DNA from: Spirochaetaceae bacterium
GTDB lineage: Bacteria; Spirochaetota; Spirochaetia; SZUA-6; Bin103
NCBI GenBank assembly: GCA_028820215.1
Contig: JAPPKD010000299.1
Coordinates: forward strand, 22,513 to 86,512
Direction of reading: 5' to 3'
DNA length: 64,000 nucleotides
The notes under the pieces were generated by a model. That model did no database searches, was not told where the DNA came from, and saw only the letters and a list, made by a program, of their open reading frames with translations. This document shows, one piece after another, positions 16,689 to 26,632 of this stretch (the first letter of the stretch is position 1; each line of letters begins with the position of its first letter). Position numbers and translations under genes: made by a program.

Positions 16689-17732
16689 ATGACCCGGCCC
16701 GAGATGCCGTCTCTCGTCTCCCTGGCGTCCCGCTGGTCCGGGCGCTTCACGGCGGCGGCGGAGTGGCGGCTGCAGGCGGGCCACCACGCTGCGGTCAGGA
16801 CGATCGGAATCAGCGAGCAGGGCCGGCCGGTGCTGGGTGCCGTGATCGGCACCGGCAACCGTCACGCGACGCTGATCGGCGGCGCGCACGCCGACGAGCC
16901 GGTGGGCCCGGAGACGCTGCGGCTGCTCATCGTGTCAGCCACCCGCCCCGAGGCGGCCCTGGCCGCGGTGTTGCGGCAGTGGAGACTATGGGTGGTTCCC
17001 CACGTCAATCCCGACGGTGAGCTTGCCAATTGCGCATGGATCGAGCGCTGGCCGTCGGTCGACGCCTTCCTGGGCCATGTGCTGCGCGAGCCGCCGGGAC
17101 GCGACCTGGAGTTCGGGTTTCCTTCCATGCGTCCGGAGAACGTGGCGGTGGCGGCGTTCATGGCACGAGCGGCTCCTGTTCGCCTGCACGCCAGCCTGCA
17201 CGGGATGGCATTCGCCGAGGGTGCCGCGTTGCTCATCGAACGCGGCTGGGTCACCCGCACCGTGCCGCTGCGGAACGCGTTCAGCCGTGCGGCGGCTGCC
17301 TGTGGGATCGGACTGCACGACCAGGACCGCCGCGGGGACAAGGGATTCCATTACCTGGGACCCGGATTCGCCACAACCCCGACCGGCGCGGCAATGCGTG
17401 CGCACTTCCGGGATGCCGGCGCCCCCGAGACCGCCGCACTGTTCCACGACAGCTCGATGGAGCAGGTCGCCCGATCGGCACCCGGGCTGCAGGCGCCGCT
17501 GTGCCTGGTCACGGAGGTCCCGCTGTTCCGCGTGGCGAGGCGAGGCGGCGGCTACACGGCGTTTCGGACACGGCTTCCCGAGCTGACGATGCGGGCGCAG
17601 CGCGGCGCCCCGGTGACGGAAGGGCTTGCGCGCTTCGGCGTCGAGCCGGTGGACCCGCGCGCGGCGATCCGGCTGCAACTCCACGCGATCGAGCTGGGGC
17701 TGGCGGCTACGGATCGTCCGGATCGGCCTTGA
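16689..17732 (+). CDS. M14 family zinc carboxypeptidase
   Basis: A 347-residue M14 metallopeptidase without a signal peptide. The first two zinc ligands are in GGAHADEPVGP (His and Glu, about residues 60-64), followed by VVPHVNPDGE; the third zinc ligand is the histidine in ASLHGMAF (about 165), and the general-base glutamate is in LVTEVPLF (about 280). Cytosolic M14 enzymes of this type trim peptides or amides. A TAGCAT box eight bases before the ATG could be its -10 element. Its 3' end overlaps the convergent Ldh-family gene by 26 bases. The natural substrate is not known. Confidence 0.85.
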   Translation: MTRPEMPSLVSLASRWSGRFTAAAEWRLQAGHHAAVRTIGISEQGRPVLGAVIGTGNRHATLIGGAHADEPVGPETLRLLIVSATRPEAALAAVLRQWRLWVVPHVNPDGELANCAWIERWPSVDAFLGHVLREPPGRDLEFGFPSMRPENVAVAAFMARAAPVRLHASLHGMAFAEGAALLIERGWVTRTVPLRNAFSRAAAACGIGLHDQDRRGDKGFHYLGPGFATTPTGAAMRAHFRDAGAPETAALFHDSSMEQVARSAPGLQAPLCLVTEVPLFRVARRGGGYTAFRTRLPELTMRAQRGAPVTEGLARFGVEPVDPRAAIRLQLHAIELGLAATDRPDRP

Positions 17733-18771
17733 CCGGCGGGGCCGCGACCCCGCGCTGAGCCGCTGCCTCCGTCAGGGAGCGCCAGGTAGCCCGATCGATC
17801 GGGATGCCGAGCCGCTCGTGCTCGGCGCTGGCGCGCCGCTCCGGATCTCCCGGTACCATGACCGCATCGACGCCGGGTGCGGGCGCGGCGCTTCTGATCA
17901 TGCCGCTGTGCGCCGCGACGCCGGCCAGCACCTCGTCCAGCGGGTGCAGGCGGCGGATGTCGATGACGATGAACAGGACGCCGTTGCCCGCCACCAGGCC
18001 GGGCAGGGCGGGGGTGCCCTTGCCGGCCACGACGCCGCCGAGCAGGTCGGTGATGATGGCCAGGCCCGATCCCTTGTAGCCGCCGAATGCCAGCAACGGC
18101 CCGCCCGCGTAGTGGTCGCCCGGGTCGGTGGTGGGTTGGCCGTCGGGTGAGAGCAGCCATCCCTCCGGGACCGACTGTCCCTTGTTGACCGCGATCTGCA
18201 GCTTGCCCTCCGCAACCGCGCTGGTGGCGAAATCGCAGAGCACCGTGCGGCCGTCCGCGGACGGGATCGCCGCGGCGAACGGATTGGTCCCGAACACGGC
18301 TTGCACGCTGCCGAACGGGGCGACCCGCCCGTTGGCGCTGGTGGCCGTGCAGAAGGCCAGGCCGACCATTCCTTCTTCCGCGGCCATCTCCACGTAGTCA
18401 CCGAGCCGGCCGACGTGGGTGGTGCGGACCAGCGCGACGCTCGAAACCCCGTGCTCGCGCGCCTTGCGGATCGCGATCTCCATGGCGAATCGGCCGGCGA
18501 TCTGCCCGAAGCCGTCGTGCCCGTCGACGCGGGCGGTGGCGCCGTCCTCGCCGGTCAACTCGGGTCGCGCGCGCAGGTCGATGGTCCCCTGGTCGATCCC
18601 CTCCAGGTACGCCGGCGCGCGGAGGATCCCGTGCGACGCGTGTCCGGCCACGTCCGCGGCCACCAGTGCCTGCGCCACGCACGCGGCGTCCTCGTCCGTG
18701 GCCCCGGCGGCCCGGAGGGTCGCGGCCACGAACCGCTCCAGGTCGCGGGCGGCAACTCGCACCGAGGACAC
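17707..18771 (-). CDS. Ldh (malate/L-lactate dehydrogenase) family oxidoreductase
   Basis: A 354-residue NAD(P)-dependent dehydrogenase of the AllD/YlbC/ComC type, which reduces 2-oxoacids such as ureidoglycolate, sulfolactate or 2,3-diketogulonate. Typical segments are DVAGHASHGILR (about 40-51, with the catalytic histidine), TTHVGRLGDYVEMAAEEG, FGTNPFAAAIP and FGGYKGSGLAI. It starts with GTG five bases after the stop of the acyl-CoA ligase gene, so they are co-transcribed. In this sugar-acid gene neighbourhood an aldonate or 2-keto acid substrate is plausible, but cannot be specified. Confidence 0.88.
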   Translation of the reverse strand: MSSVRVAARDLERFVAATLRAAGATDEDAACVAQALVAADVAGHASHGILRAPAYLEGIDQGTIDLRARPELTGEDGATARVDGHDGFGQIAGRFAMEIAIRKAREHGVSSVALVRTTHVGRLGDYVEMAAEEGMVGLAFCTATSANGRVAPFGSVQAVFGTNPFAAAIPSADGRTVLCDFATSAVAEGKLQIAVNKGQSVPEGWLLSPDGQPTTDPGDHYAGGPLLAFGGYKGSGLAIITDLLGGVVAGKGTPALPGLVAGNGVLFIVIDIRRLHPLDEVLAGVAAHSGMIRSAAPAPGVDAVMVPGDPERRASAEHERLGIPIDRATWRSLTEAAAQRGVAAPPVKADPDDP

Positions 18772-18776
18772 CGGCG

Positions 18777-20684
18777 TCAGGCGAACAGCCGGGCGATCTG
18801 CTCGGCGTACAGCTCGGCCACGGCGGCGCGCTTGACCTCCTGCTTGTGCGACAGCTCACGGCCGACCTCGAACGGCCGGTGCAGCAGATGGATGCGCGAA
18901 ACCCGCTCGAACGGCTTGAATCCATTGGCGGCCGAGACGCGGGCGGAGACCTCCGACTGGGTGAGCTTCCGGATCTGCGGATGTTCGGCCAGCGCCTGCA
19001 GGTCGCCCTTGATAGCGGCGCCGGCCGCGTGCTCGGTGACCGCCTCCTCGTTCAGCACGACCAGCGCCGCGAGGGATCGCTGGTCCTGGCCGATCACCAC
19101 GGCGCGGTCGATGTACTTGGACTCCTGCATGCGCTCCTCGATCGGCGCGGGTTCCACGTTCTCGCCGCCCATCAGCACGATGGTGTCCTTGGCGCGGCCG
19201 CGGATGATCAGGTCGCCGTCGACCGTCGTCATCCCCAGGTCGCCGGTGTCCAGCCAGCCGTCGTGCAGGACCGCCTCGGTCAGATCGGGGCGTTTGTAAT
19301 AGCCCTGCATCACCTGCGGGCCGCGCACGTGCACGACGCCGAGCTCGCCGGGCCCCAGGTGCCGTCCTTCCTCGTCGACGATGCGCAGTCCCGTGCCCGG
19401 CAACAGCCGTCCGACCGTGCCGGACACCGGCGCCGACTCCGGCCGGATCGCCACGCCCGGGGCAGTTTCGGTCAGGCCGTAGGCGTTGAGCAGCAGCACG
19501 CCGGCGGCAGCGAAGAACTCGTCCACGTAGTCGGGAAGGGCTCCGCCGCCCGAAATGGCGCCGCGGAACCGGCCGCCAAGCCGCGCCTTGATCTTCGAGA
19601 ACACCAGCGCCGCGCCCAGCGCCTTCAGCGGCGACAGGAGCACGAGCGGAACCAGGCCGCCTGCCTGCTCGGCCCCGCGCGAGCGAGGTTTGAGATGGGC
19701 CACCAGTCCGCGCACCCGTGAGCGGGCGCGCGTGTGAGCGCTGCCGGTGGCGACGAACAGGCCGAACAGGGCTTTCTTGAGGCCGCCCTCATGCTCGGCG
19801 TTGCGGTACACGGCCGAGCGAACGGCGTCCCAGATGCGTGGGACCGACGCCATCCAGTGCGGGCGCACCGCCGCCATGTCCGCGATCAGGACGCTGCCGA
19901 CCGGTTTGGAGTAGGCCAGCGTGGTGGCGCTGGCGATCGTGCAGTACTCGAAGATCCGCTCGAAGGAGTGCCAGACCGGCAGGACGCTGAGCCAGATCTG
20001 TCCGGGCTCGGTGGTCAGGAACTCGGGGATGCACCCGGTCTGGAACACGAAGTTGCGGTGCGACAACACCACGCCCTTGGGCTCGCCGGTGGTCCCGGAG
20101 GTGAAGATGATGGTGGCGACGTCATCGGCCGTGCCGCGCTGGAGGTGCGCTCGATAGAAGTCGGGCTGCAGCTCCGTGACGATGCGCCCGGCGCGGAGCA
20201 CCTGCGCGTACGGGATCACCAGCACCCCGTCGCGCTCCTCGCGCGACGAGATCTCCGGATCCAGCACCACGATGGTGCGCAGTGCCGGCAGGTCCTCCCG
20301 CACCGACAGCACCTTGTCGAGTTGCGTGCGGTCTTCCACCAGGCACACCGGTGCGTCGACCTGCGCCAGGATGAAGCGGAACTCCTCCGCGGTGCTGTCC
20401 GCGCCGCGCGGCACGTCGGCCGCGCCCAGCCCCAGAATCGCCAGATCGGCGACCAGCCACTCCCGGCGATTGTCGGCCAGCAGGCCGACCCGGTCGCCGC
20501 GGCGTACGCCCAGCTCCTGCATGCCGGCGGCGAAGTCGCCGACCTCGGCAAAGAGCTCCGAGTACGAGGTGGGCTGGAACCGGCCCCGCGCGTCCTTGCT
20601 GAGCTGGGCCGCTATCAGGCCGTGCTCGTGGCAAACGCGCGCGAACAGCTTGGGAATCGTGTCCTCGGCTGTACCCGCCGCCAC
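18777..20684 (-). CDS. AMP-binding long-chain fatty acid-CoA ligase
   Basis: A 635-residue ANL-superfamily enzyme that activates fatty acids to acyl-AMP and then acyl-CoA. The P-loop-like A3 motif is IIFTSGTTGEPKGV (about 190-203); later motifs include LLNAYGLTETAPGVAI (about 396-411), GWLDTGDLG and IRGRAKDTIVLMGGENVEP. Long-chain specificity is inferred from overall length and from the long insertion between A3 and A5, shared with bacterial FadD15-like ligases. The order GADSTAEEFRFILAQ near residue 95 resembles spirochaete homologues. The start is GTG at 20684. The 206 bases upstream contain only the promoter of the divergent enolase gene. Confidence 0.88.
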   Translation of the reverse strand: MAAGTAEDTIPKLFARVCHEHGLIAAQLSKDARGRFQPTSYSELFAEVGDFAAGMQELGVRRGDRVGLLADNRREWLVADLAILGLGAADVPRGADSTAEEFRFILAQVDAPVCLVEDRTQLDKVLSVREDLPALRTIVVLDPEISSREERDGVLVIPYAQVLRAGRIVTELQPDFYRAHLQRGTADDVATIIFTSGTTGEPKGVVLSHRNFVFQTGCIPEFLTTEPGQIWLSVLPVWHSFERIFEYCTIASATTLAYSKPVGSVLIADMAAVRPHWMASVPRIWDAVRSAVYRNAEHEGGLKKALFGLFVATGSAHTRARSRVRGLVAHLKPRSRGAEQAGGLVPLVLLSPLKALGAALVFSKIKARLGGRFRGAISGGGALPDYVDEFFAAAGVLLLNAYGLTETAPGVAIRPESAPVSGTVGRLLPGTGLRIVDEEGRHLGPGELGVVHVRGPQVMQGYYKRPDLTEAVLHDGWLDTGDLGMTTVDGDLIIRGRAKDTIVLMGGENVEPAPIEERMQESKYIDRAVVIGQDQRSLAALVVLNEEAVTEHAAGAAIKGDLQALAEHPQIRKLTQSEVSARVSAANGFKPFERVSRIHLLHRPFEVGRELSHKQEVKRAAVAELYAEQIARLFA

Positions 20685-20852
20685 AGGGGCGGACGGTAGC
20701 GAGCCACCGGTCGGATTGTCAATTTCGCCCGTGGGACTCGGGCCGAGGTGCCGAAGATCCCCGGACCTGCCGAAGATAGATGATGTGGAGTCTTCGTCGG
20801 CGGAAACCGCGAGTGCGGTCGCGGAACACCCCCGCGGCGATGGCCCGAGACC

Positions 20853-20881
20853 TTGGCCCGTGACAGCCGGGCGCCTATGAT
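20853..20881 (+). promoter_or_regulatory. Promoter of enolase-superfamily gene
   Basis: TTGGCC (20853-20858) and TATGAT (20876-20881) are separated by 17 bases, a good sigma-70-type match. Transcription would begin near 20888, only about three bases before the ATG at 20891, so the mRNA would be leaderless or nearly so. The remaining 20685-20852 shows nothing else recognisable. Confidence 0.55.
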
Positions 20882-20890
20882 CGAGAGCGT

Positions 20891-21997
20891 ATGAAAATCA
20901 CCGATGTCGAGGTGCGCTGCTACGCGTGGCCGCGCCCCGTGCCGATCAGCAACGGCAAGTACACGTACACCGACGTGACCTTCACGCCGGTCCTCATCCA
21001 CACCGACGAAGGAGTCACCGGCGTCGGCTGGACCGGCGGAACCGCCGCCGGTCGCCCGGGCGCCATCGCCCAGGCGCTGGTCGGGCACTTCCGGCAGGCG
21101 CTCGTCGGTCGCGATCCCTTCGCCTATCGGCGGCTCTGGGACGACATGTGGGAGCCCAAGATCGTCGGGCGGCGGGGAATGTCGACGCAGGTCATCAGCG
21201 CGCTCGACGTCGCGCTCTGGGACCTGATCGGCAAGGCGACCGGCCGGTCCGTCCACCACCTGCTCGGCGGCTACACCGACCGCATCCCCGCCTATATCGC
21301 CGGCGGCTACTACGAGGAGGGCAAGGGGCTGCGCGAGCTGGCCCAGGAGATGGAAGAGAACCTGGAGCTCGGCGCGCGGGCGGTGAAGATGAAGGTCGGC
21401 GCCGTGCCGATCCCGGAAGACGTCGAGCGCGTGCGCGTGGTGCGTGACGCGATCGGCCCGGACATCTCCCTGCTGGTCGATGCCAACAACGCCTACAGCG
21501 CCTACCAGGCGATCGACTTCGCCCGGCGCATCGAGGAGTTCGACGTCTTCTGGTTCGAGGAGCCGGTGGCGCCCGACGATTACCGGGGACACGCTCGCGT
21601 GGCAGCGGCCACCAGCATCCCGGTCGCGACCGGCGAGAATGAGTACACCCGCTACGGGTTTCGCGATCTGATCGAGCACGACGGCGCGGCCATCCTCAAC
21701 GTCGACGCCCAGATCGTCGGCGGCATCACGGAGTTCATGAACGTCGCTGCGCTGGCGGCCGCCCACGATCTCGCGATCGCCCCGCATGGTGCGCAGGAGA
21801 TCCACGTCCATCTGGTGGCGGCCGTGCAGGGAGGCCTGATCCTGGAGTACTACCGGGAGACGATAGATCCCCTGCGCGGGCGCCTGTTCAGTCCGAAGCT
21901 GACCCTGGATGACGACGGGCAGGTCGTGGTTCCGGATGCGCCGGGACTGGGCATCGAGATCGACTTCGACGTGCTCGCCGAGCATCGCGTTGCCTGA
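20891..21997 (+). CDS. Enolase-superfamily (mandelate racemase/muconate lactonizing) protein
   Basis: A 368-residue enzyme with the enolase-superfamily layout: an N-terminal capping domain (about 1-125) and a beta-barrel with acid/base lysines in VKMKVG (about 156-161), metal ligands Asp in LLVDANNAY (about 195), Glu in FWFEEPV (about 221) and Glu in ATGENEY (about 247), and the general-base histidine in IAPHGAQEIH (about 297). This pattern is typical of sugar-acid dehydratases and racemases, which abstract the alpha proton of a carboxylate. Together with uxaE and the Ldh-family gene it fits catabolism of an aldonic or uronic acid. The specific substrate is unknown. Confidence 0.9.
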   Translation: MKITDVEVRCYAWPRPVPISNGKYTYTDVTFTPVLIHTDEGVTGVGWTGGTAAGRPGAIAQALVGHFRQALVGRDPFAYRRLWDDMWEPKIVGRRGMSTQVISALDVALWDLIGKATGRSVHHLLGGYTDRIPAYIAGGYYEEGKGLRELAQEMEENLELGARAVKMKVGAVPIPEDVERVRVVRDAIGPDISLLVDANNAYSAYQAIDFARRIEEFDVFWFEEPVAPDDYRGHARVAAATSIPVATGENEYTRYGFRDLIEHDGAAILNVDAQIVGGITEFMNVAALAAAHDLAIAPHGAQEIHVHLVAAVQGGLILEYYRETIDPLRGRLFSPKLTLDDDGQVVVPDAPGLGIEIDFDVLAEHRVA

Positions 21998-22023
21998 ACG
22001 GTATCGGCGGTAGCGCCGGCAGG

Positions 22024-25000
22024 ATGCCTTCGGCAACGGCACCTACGCTGACTCGCGGCCGGGCCGTGGTGGCACGGCGCGTCAGCCGCGGTCCGGTGAT
22101 CCGTGCCCGGCTCATGGTCGTAGGCGCCTTGCTGGTGGGCGCCACAGGCTGGCTGTCTGCACTGGGCGGTGACGAACGGCCTGCTCCGGCGGTGGCGGTC
22201 AACGCCGATCCTCCGCATTTCTCACCCGCTCACTCGCCGGGCGAAAACGACACGACCAGGCTGGTGACCGCCGTCGACGTTCAGCAGGCCGGCGCAGTGG
22301 TCAAGGCGTACCGCCTGGTGATCAGCGACGAGGACGGCCGGCCGGTGCGCACCATGGATGGCGACAGCGGGGAGCCCATCCCCGACGTGGTGCCGCGCCT
22401 GCTGATCGACCTGGGGTTGCAGGAGCCCGCCTCGATCGAAGTGCCGGAGTCGTTCACCTGGGACGGCCGCGACGACCGGGGAGCCCGGGTTCCGGAAGGC
22501 GTATACCGCTTCGTCCTCGAGGTAACCGACGACTTCGGCAACACCGGGCGCTCCGTGCCGAGGCAGGTCATGGTGGATGACACCCCGCCGGCGGTCACCG
22601 TCGAGGCCGAGTACCCGATCTTCTCGCCCGACGGCGATGGGAGCAGGGACAGCCTGCCGATCCTGCAGACCGGGTCGAGCGAGGTACGATGGTCCGGACG
22701 GTTTTTCGACAGCCTCGGGGCCGTGGTCCGCACGTTCCTGTGGACCGACGGGCCACCGGCGGACTTCCTCTGGGACGGCCGGGACAGCGACGGGCGTGTG
22801 CTCCCGGACGGCACCTACCGCTATCGGATGAGCGCACTCGACCTGGCCGGCAACGATACCGTCGTCACCGTCGACGGCATCGTCATCGACACCGTGACCA
22901 GACGGCTGGAGATCGACTTGGCGCTGCCGGCGTTCTCTCCGAACGGCGACGGCGTTCTCGACGAGATGATCTTTCCCGTCACCATCGACGTGGGCGACAG
23001 TCTGGTCGACTGGCAGGCGGAGGTCCGCGATGCGGACGCTCGGGTGATGCGCACCATGTCCGGGCCGGCCCCGGTTCCGCAGCCGCTGCGCTTCGACGGA
23101 CGCAACGATGAACGGGCGGTGATTGCCGAGGGCGACTACACGCTGGTGCTATCCGCCCGGTATGCGAACGGGAGCACGCGGGTCGTCGCGTCGCCGCCGT
23201 TCACGTTGGATGTCACGCCACCGGACGCGTTCGTGCAGCTCCATTACGAGACGATCTCGCCCAACGGCGACGGCGTCCGCGACGACCTGCTGGTGACTCA
23301 GGAGTCGTCCGGAGACGGGGCATGGCTGGTGTCGATCACGGATGAACGCGGTGAGCCGGTGTGGTCGGAGCGCGCGGCGGTCGCCAGCGTCACCTTCCGG
23401 TGGGACGGCCGCGACAGCCTGGGCAGGCGGGTCGCTGACGGCCGCTACCTCTACGAGTTGTCGGGGCGCGACGGCGCAGGCAACGGCTTCTCCTCCGGGC
23501 CGCTCGCCTTCACCGTCGACACCCGCGAAGCGACGGCTTCGCTGCAGGCCGGACGTACGCATTTTTCGCCGAACGGCGACGGGGTCCAGGACACGGTGGA
23601 GATCGCGCCCGAGCTCTCGGTTACCGACAGCATCGAGTCGGCGCAGCTCGAGATCGCCGACGCGTCCGGCACCGTCTGGTATCGGGAACGTGGCCGCGCG
23701 GCGGTCGAGCGCTTCGAGTGGACGGGCCTGGCCGGCGACGGCAAGCCGTTTCCGGACGGCGAGTACTCCGTGCGGCTCGCCGTGCAGTACGCCAACGGCA
23801 CCAGCGCGGCCGCCGAAGGCGGGCCGGTCACGCTCGACACGACCTATCCGACGATCGAAGCGAGCACCGACGACCTCCTGTTCTCGCCGGACGGCGACGG
23901 CGTCAAGGACGAGTTGCTCATCAAGCAGGCGTCGAGCAGCGAGGAGATCTGGGAGGCTCGCTTCATCGACCAGGATGGCATGGCGGTCGCCACCGCGAGC
24001 TGGCAGGGCCGGGTGGCCGATTACCGCTGGAACGGCATGAGCGATCAGGGGACGCCCGCGGCAGACGGGACGTACCAGTACCAGGTCACGGCCACGGACG
24101 CCGCCGGCAACAGCGTCACCGCGCTCCTGCCGGGAATACGGCTGGACACGCGTCAAACCGAGGCTCGCGTGGATGTAGCCGAAGCCGACCGGACCGGCGC
24201 CGCCGCCGCCTTCTCGCCCAACGCTGACGGCGAACGCGACGAGATGCTGCTCATCCTGTCGGCGACGCCGGACGTGCCGGTGGAGACCTGGACCGTTGCG
24301 GTCCTCGACGAGTCCGAGGCCCCGGTGCGGATCTTCCGCGGCGGTCGGGAGCTGCCTGCGACACAGCGCTGGCTGGGCCGCGCCACGACCGGCGACATGG
24401 CGCGGGACGGCGAGTACGGCGTGGTGTTCACGGTCGTCTACCGCAAGGGCGACGTCGTCGAGGACCGGTTGGACGTGCCCATCATCCTGGACACGGTCTA
24501 CCCGGCGTTCGAGGTGGAGGCCGACTACCTCCTGTTCTCGCCGGACGGGGACGGCAACCGCGACGTGCTGCGGATCACCCATGCCACGGATGCCGAACAC
24601 GAGTGGCACACCGAGCTGGTGGCCGCCGACGGCACGATCGTCCGCGAGCTCACGGTACGGGATGGCGCGCTTCGCGACCTGGTCTGGGACGGCACGGACA
24701 GTCAGGGCACGCGCGTGCCGGACGGCGAGTACCGCTACCGCGTGCGCGGCACGGACGCCGCCGGCAACGTCACCACCGGCGAGCTGCCGCCGATCCGCGT
24801 GGATACCCGTACGGGCGCAGCGTGGATGGAAGCGTCCACGACCGGCTTCTCCCCGAACGGTGACGGCGTGGACGACGAGATGTTCTTCGAATTGCGGGTC
24901 ACCGAGGACCTGCCGTTGCAGGCGTGGGAGCTTGTCATCGCCGACGCCGGCGGCGATGCGGTGCGTACCTACAGCGGCGTCTCCGAGACGATCTTTCCGA

Positions 25001-26541
25001 TGCGCCTGCCCTGGGACGGCAGTGACGACTCGGGGGACCGCGTGGACGACGGACAGTACGCCGCGACGTTCACGGTCGAGTACGCGAAGGGGGACGTGAG
25101 CCGGGTTGCCGGTACGGCCGTGACGTTGGACACACGGCCGCCGGCGGTGCGCGTCGGAGCGCCGTATCTGCTGTTCTCCCCCGACGGCGACGGGCGCCGG
25201 GACACGATCACGCTGACGCACGAGGCGACGCCCGGGGACCGGTGGGAGGCGACGATCACCGACGACCGGGACGGCGCCGTGGTCCTGCGGCGGGTATGGC
25301 AGGAGGAGGGGCCTCTGCCGGACCTGGTGTGGGACGGCCGCACCGAATCCGGCGCCGCCGTGCCGGACGGCAGCTACACCTACCGCATCGCCAGCGTCGA
25401 TGCCGGAGGAAACAGCGTCAGTGCGGTCCTGGAGGGAATCCAGGTCGACACCGTCACCACCGTCGCCGCGGTCTCCGCCTCCGGCGATGCCTTCTCCCCC
25501 AACGGCGACGGCGACCGCGACACGATCGACTTCTTCATATCCGCCACCACGTCCGTGCAGATCGACCGCTGGGCGCTGACGATCTACGACGGCACGGCCA
25601 GTCCGGTGCGCGTCTTCGGCGGAGGACGGGGCGCCGCGCCGCTGCCGGAGGCGATCGTCTGGGACGGACGCAGCGACCGCGGCAACAAGGTGCCGGACGG
25701 GTTCTTCCGCGCATCCCTGGGGATCGAGTACGTGAAGGGAAACGTCGTCGAAGCGGCCACCGATCCCTTCCTGATGGACTCGGAGCCGCCACGGGCAACG
25801 ATCGAGACGCAGCTAGACACGCCCTCGTTGCCGTTCTCGCCGGACGACGACGGCGTGAACGACAGGCTGACGATCCTGCTGGACGCCTACGACGAAGGCG
25901 GCATCGCGTCATGGACGCTGCAGATCCTGGACCCGCGGGGGCAGCTCTTCGACTCGTCGAGCGGCCGCGGCAGCGCTCCGCCTCCGGCCTTCGAGTGGGG
26001 CGGCTTCTCCAGGGAGACGGGTGAGCTGGTCGAGGCAGCGGTCGACTACACGCTGCGGATGGAGGTGTTCGATCACGTCGGCAACCGGACGACGGCATCG
26101 GCGGTCGTACCGATCGACGTCCTGGTGTTGCGGGAGGGCGACCGTCTGCGCATCCGCATATCGAGCATCACCTTCGCGCCGAACACCGCCGACTACCGGC
26201 GCCTCGGCGACGCGGAGAAGACACGCAGGAACCTGCGGACGCTCGACCGCCTTGCCGAGATTCTGCACCGCTACGGCACCTACAGCATCCTGCTGGAGGG
26301 GCACGCGGTATCCGTGCACTGGGCCGACGCGGAGAAGGCCCGCCAAGAGCAGGAGGAGGTGCTGCTGCCGCTTTCCGCGGCCCGTGCGGAGGCCGTGCGC
26401 GCCGCGTTGATCGAGCGCGGTGTCGCTGGCAGCCGGATGACCACCACCGGACTGGGCGGCGCGGAGCCACTGGTTCCGCACGGCGACGAGCGCAACCGCT
26501 GGAAGAACCGCCGCGTCGAATTCTGGTTGAACAGGCCGTGA
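22024..26541 (+). CDS. Giant FlgD-like Ig-repeat protein with OmpA domain
   Basis: A 1,505-residue exported protein. After a signal/anchor segment (about 30-48) come twelve Ig-like modules of about 105-110 residues, each marked by a calcium-loop-like SP(D/N)GDGxxD and a WDGRD...DGxY...AGN edge as in the FlgD Ig fold. From the second module on, two types largely alternate: one with LFSPDGDG and a DAAGN ending, one with AFSPNGDG and an ending like VEYxxG. The C-terminal 130 residues (about 1,374-1,505) form an OmpA/MotB peptidoglycan-binding domain (ITFAPNTADY, GHAVSVHW, NRRVEFWL). Such combinations are characteristic of spirochaete cell-envelope proteins. It probably links the outer membrane or periplasm to the cell wall. 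Confidence 0.88.
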   Translation: MPSATAPTLTRGRAVVARRVSRGPVIRARLMVVGALLVGATGWLSALGGDERPAPAVAVNADPPHFSPAHSPGENDTTRLVTAVDVQQAGAVVKAYRLVISDEDGRPVRTMDGDSGEPIPDVVPRLLIDLGLQEPASIEVPESFTWDGRDDRGARVPEGVYRFVLEVTDDFGNTGRSVPRQVMVDDTPPAVTVEAEYPIFSPDGDGSRDSLPILQTGSSEVRWSGRFFDSLGAVVRTFLWTDGPPADFLWDGRDSDGRVLPDGTYRYRMSALDLAGNDTVVTVDGIVIDTVTRRLEIDLALPAFSPNGDGVLDEMIFPVTIDVGDSLVDWQAEVRDADARVMRTMSGPAPVPQPLRFDGRNDERAVIAEGDYTLVLSARYANGSTRVVASPPFTLDVTPPDAFVQLHYETISPNGDGVRDDLLVTQESSGDGAWLVSITDERGEPVWSERAAVASVTFRWDGRDSLGRRVADGRYLYELSGRDGAGNGFSSGPLAFTVDTREATASLQAGRTHFSPNGDGVQDTVEIAPELSVTDSIESAQLEIADASGTVWYRERGRAAVERFEWTGLAGDGKPFPDGEYSVRLAVQYANGTSAAAEGGPVTLDTTYPTIEASTDDLLFSPDGDGVKDELLIKQASSSEEIWEARFIDQDGMAVATASWQGRVADYRWNGMSDQGTPAADGTYQYQVTATDAAGNSVTALLPGIRLDTRQTEARVDVAEADRTGAAAAFSPNADGERDEMLLILSATPDVPVETWTVAVLDESEAPVRIFRGGRELPATQRWLGRATTGDMARDGEYGVVFTVVYRKGDVVEDRLDVPIILDTVYPAFEVEADYLLFSPDGDGNRDVLRITHATDAEHEWHTELVAADGTIVRELTVRDGALRDLVWDGTDSQGTRVPDGEYRYRVRGTDAAGNVTTGELPPIRVDTRTGAAWMEASTTGFSPNGDGVDDEMFFELRVTEDLPLQAWELVIADAGGDAVRTYSGVSETIFPMRLPWDGSDDSGDRVDDGQYAATFTVEYAKGDVSRVAGTAVTLDTRPPAVRVGAPYLLFSPDGDGRRDTITLTHEATPGDRWEATITDDRDGAVVLRRVWQEEGPLPDLVWDGRTESGAAVPDGSYTYRIASVDAGGNSVSAVLEGIQVDTVTTVAAVSASGDAFSPNGDGDRDTIDFFISATTSVQIDRWALTIYDGTASPVRVFGGGRGAAPLPEAIVWDGRSDRGNKVPDGFFRASLGIEYVKGNVVEAATDPFLMDSEPPRATIETQLDTPSLPFSPDDDGVNDRLTILLDAYDEGGIASWTLQILDPRGQLFDSSSGRGSAPPPAFEWGGFSRETGELVEAAVDYTLRMEVFDHVGNRTTASAVVPIDVLVLREGDRLRIRISSITFAPNTADYRRLGDAEKTRRNLRTLDRLAEILHRYGTYSILLEGHAVSVHWADAEKARQEQEEVLLPLSAARAEAVRAALIERGVAGSRMTTTGLGGAEPLVPHGDERNRWKNRRVEFWLNRP

Positions 26542-26632
26542 CCGGGGTCAATCTGAACGTCGGCCGCGGTCGCCGGAACGGCCGGCGGTCAGGAGATGGC
26601 GTACCGGTCGTGGCGTCGCTGGCCGCGCTGGA

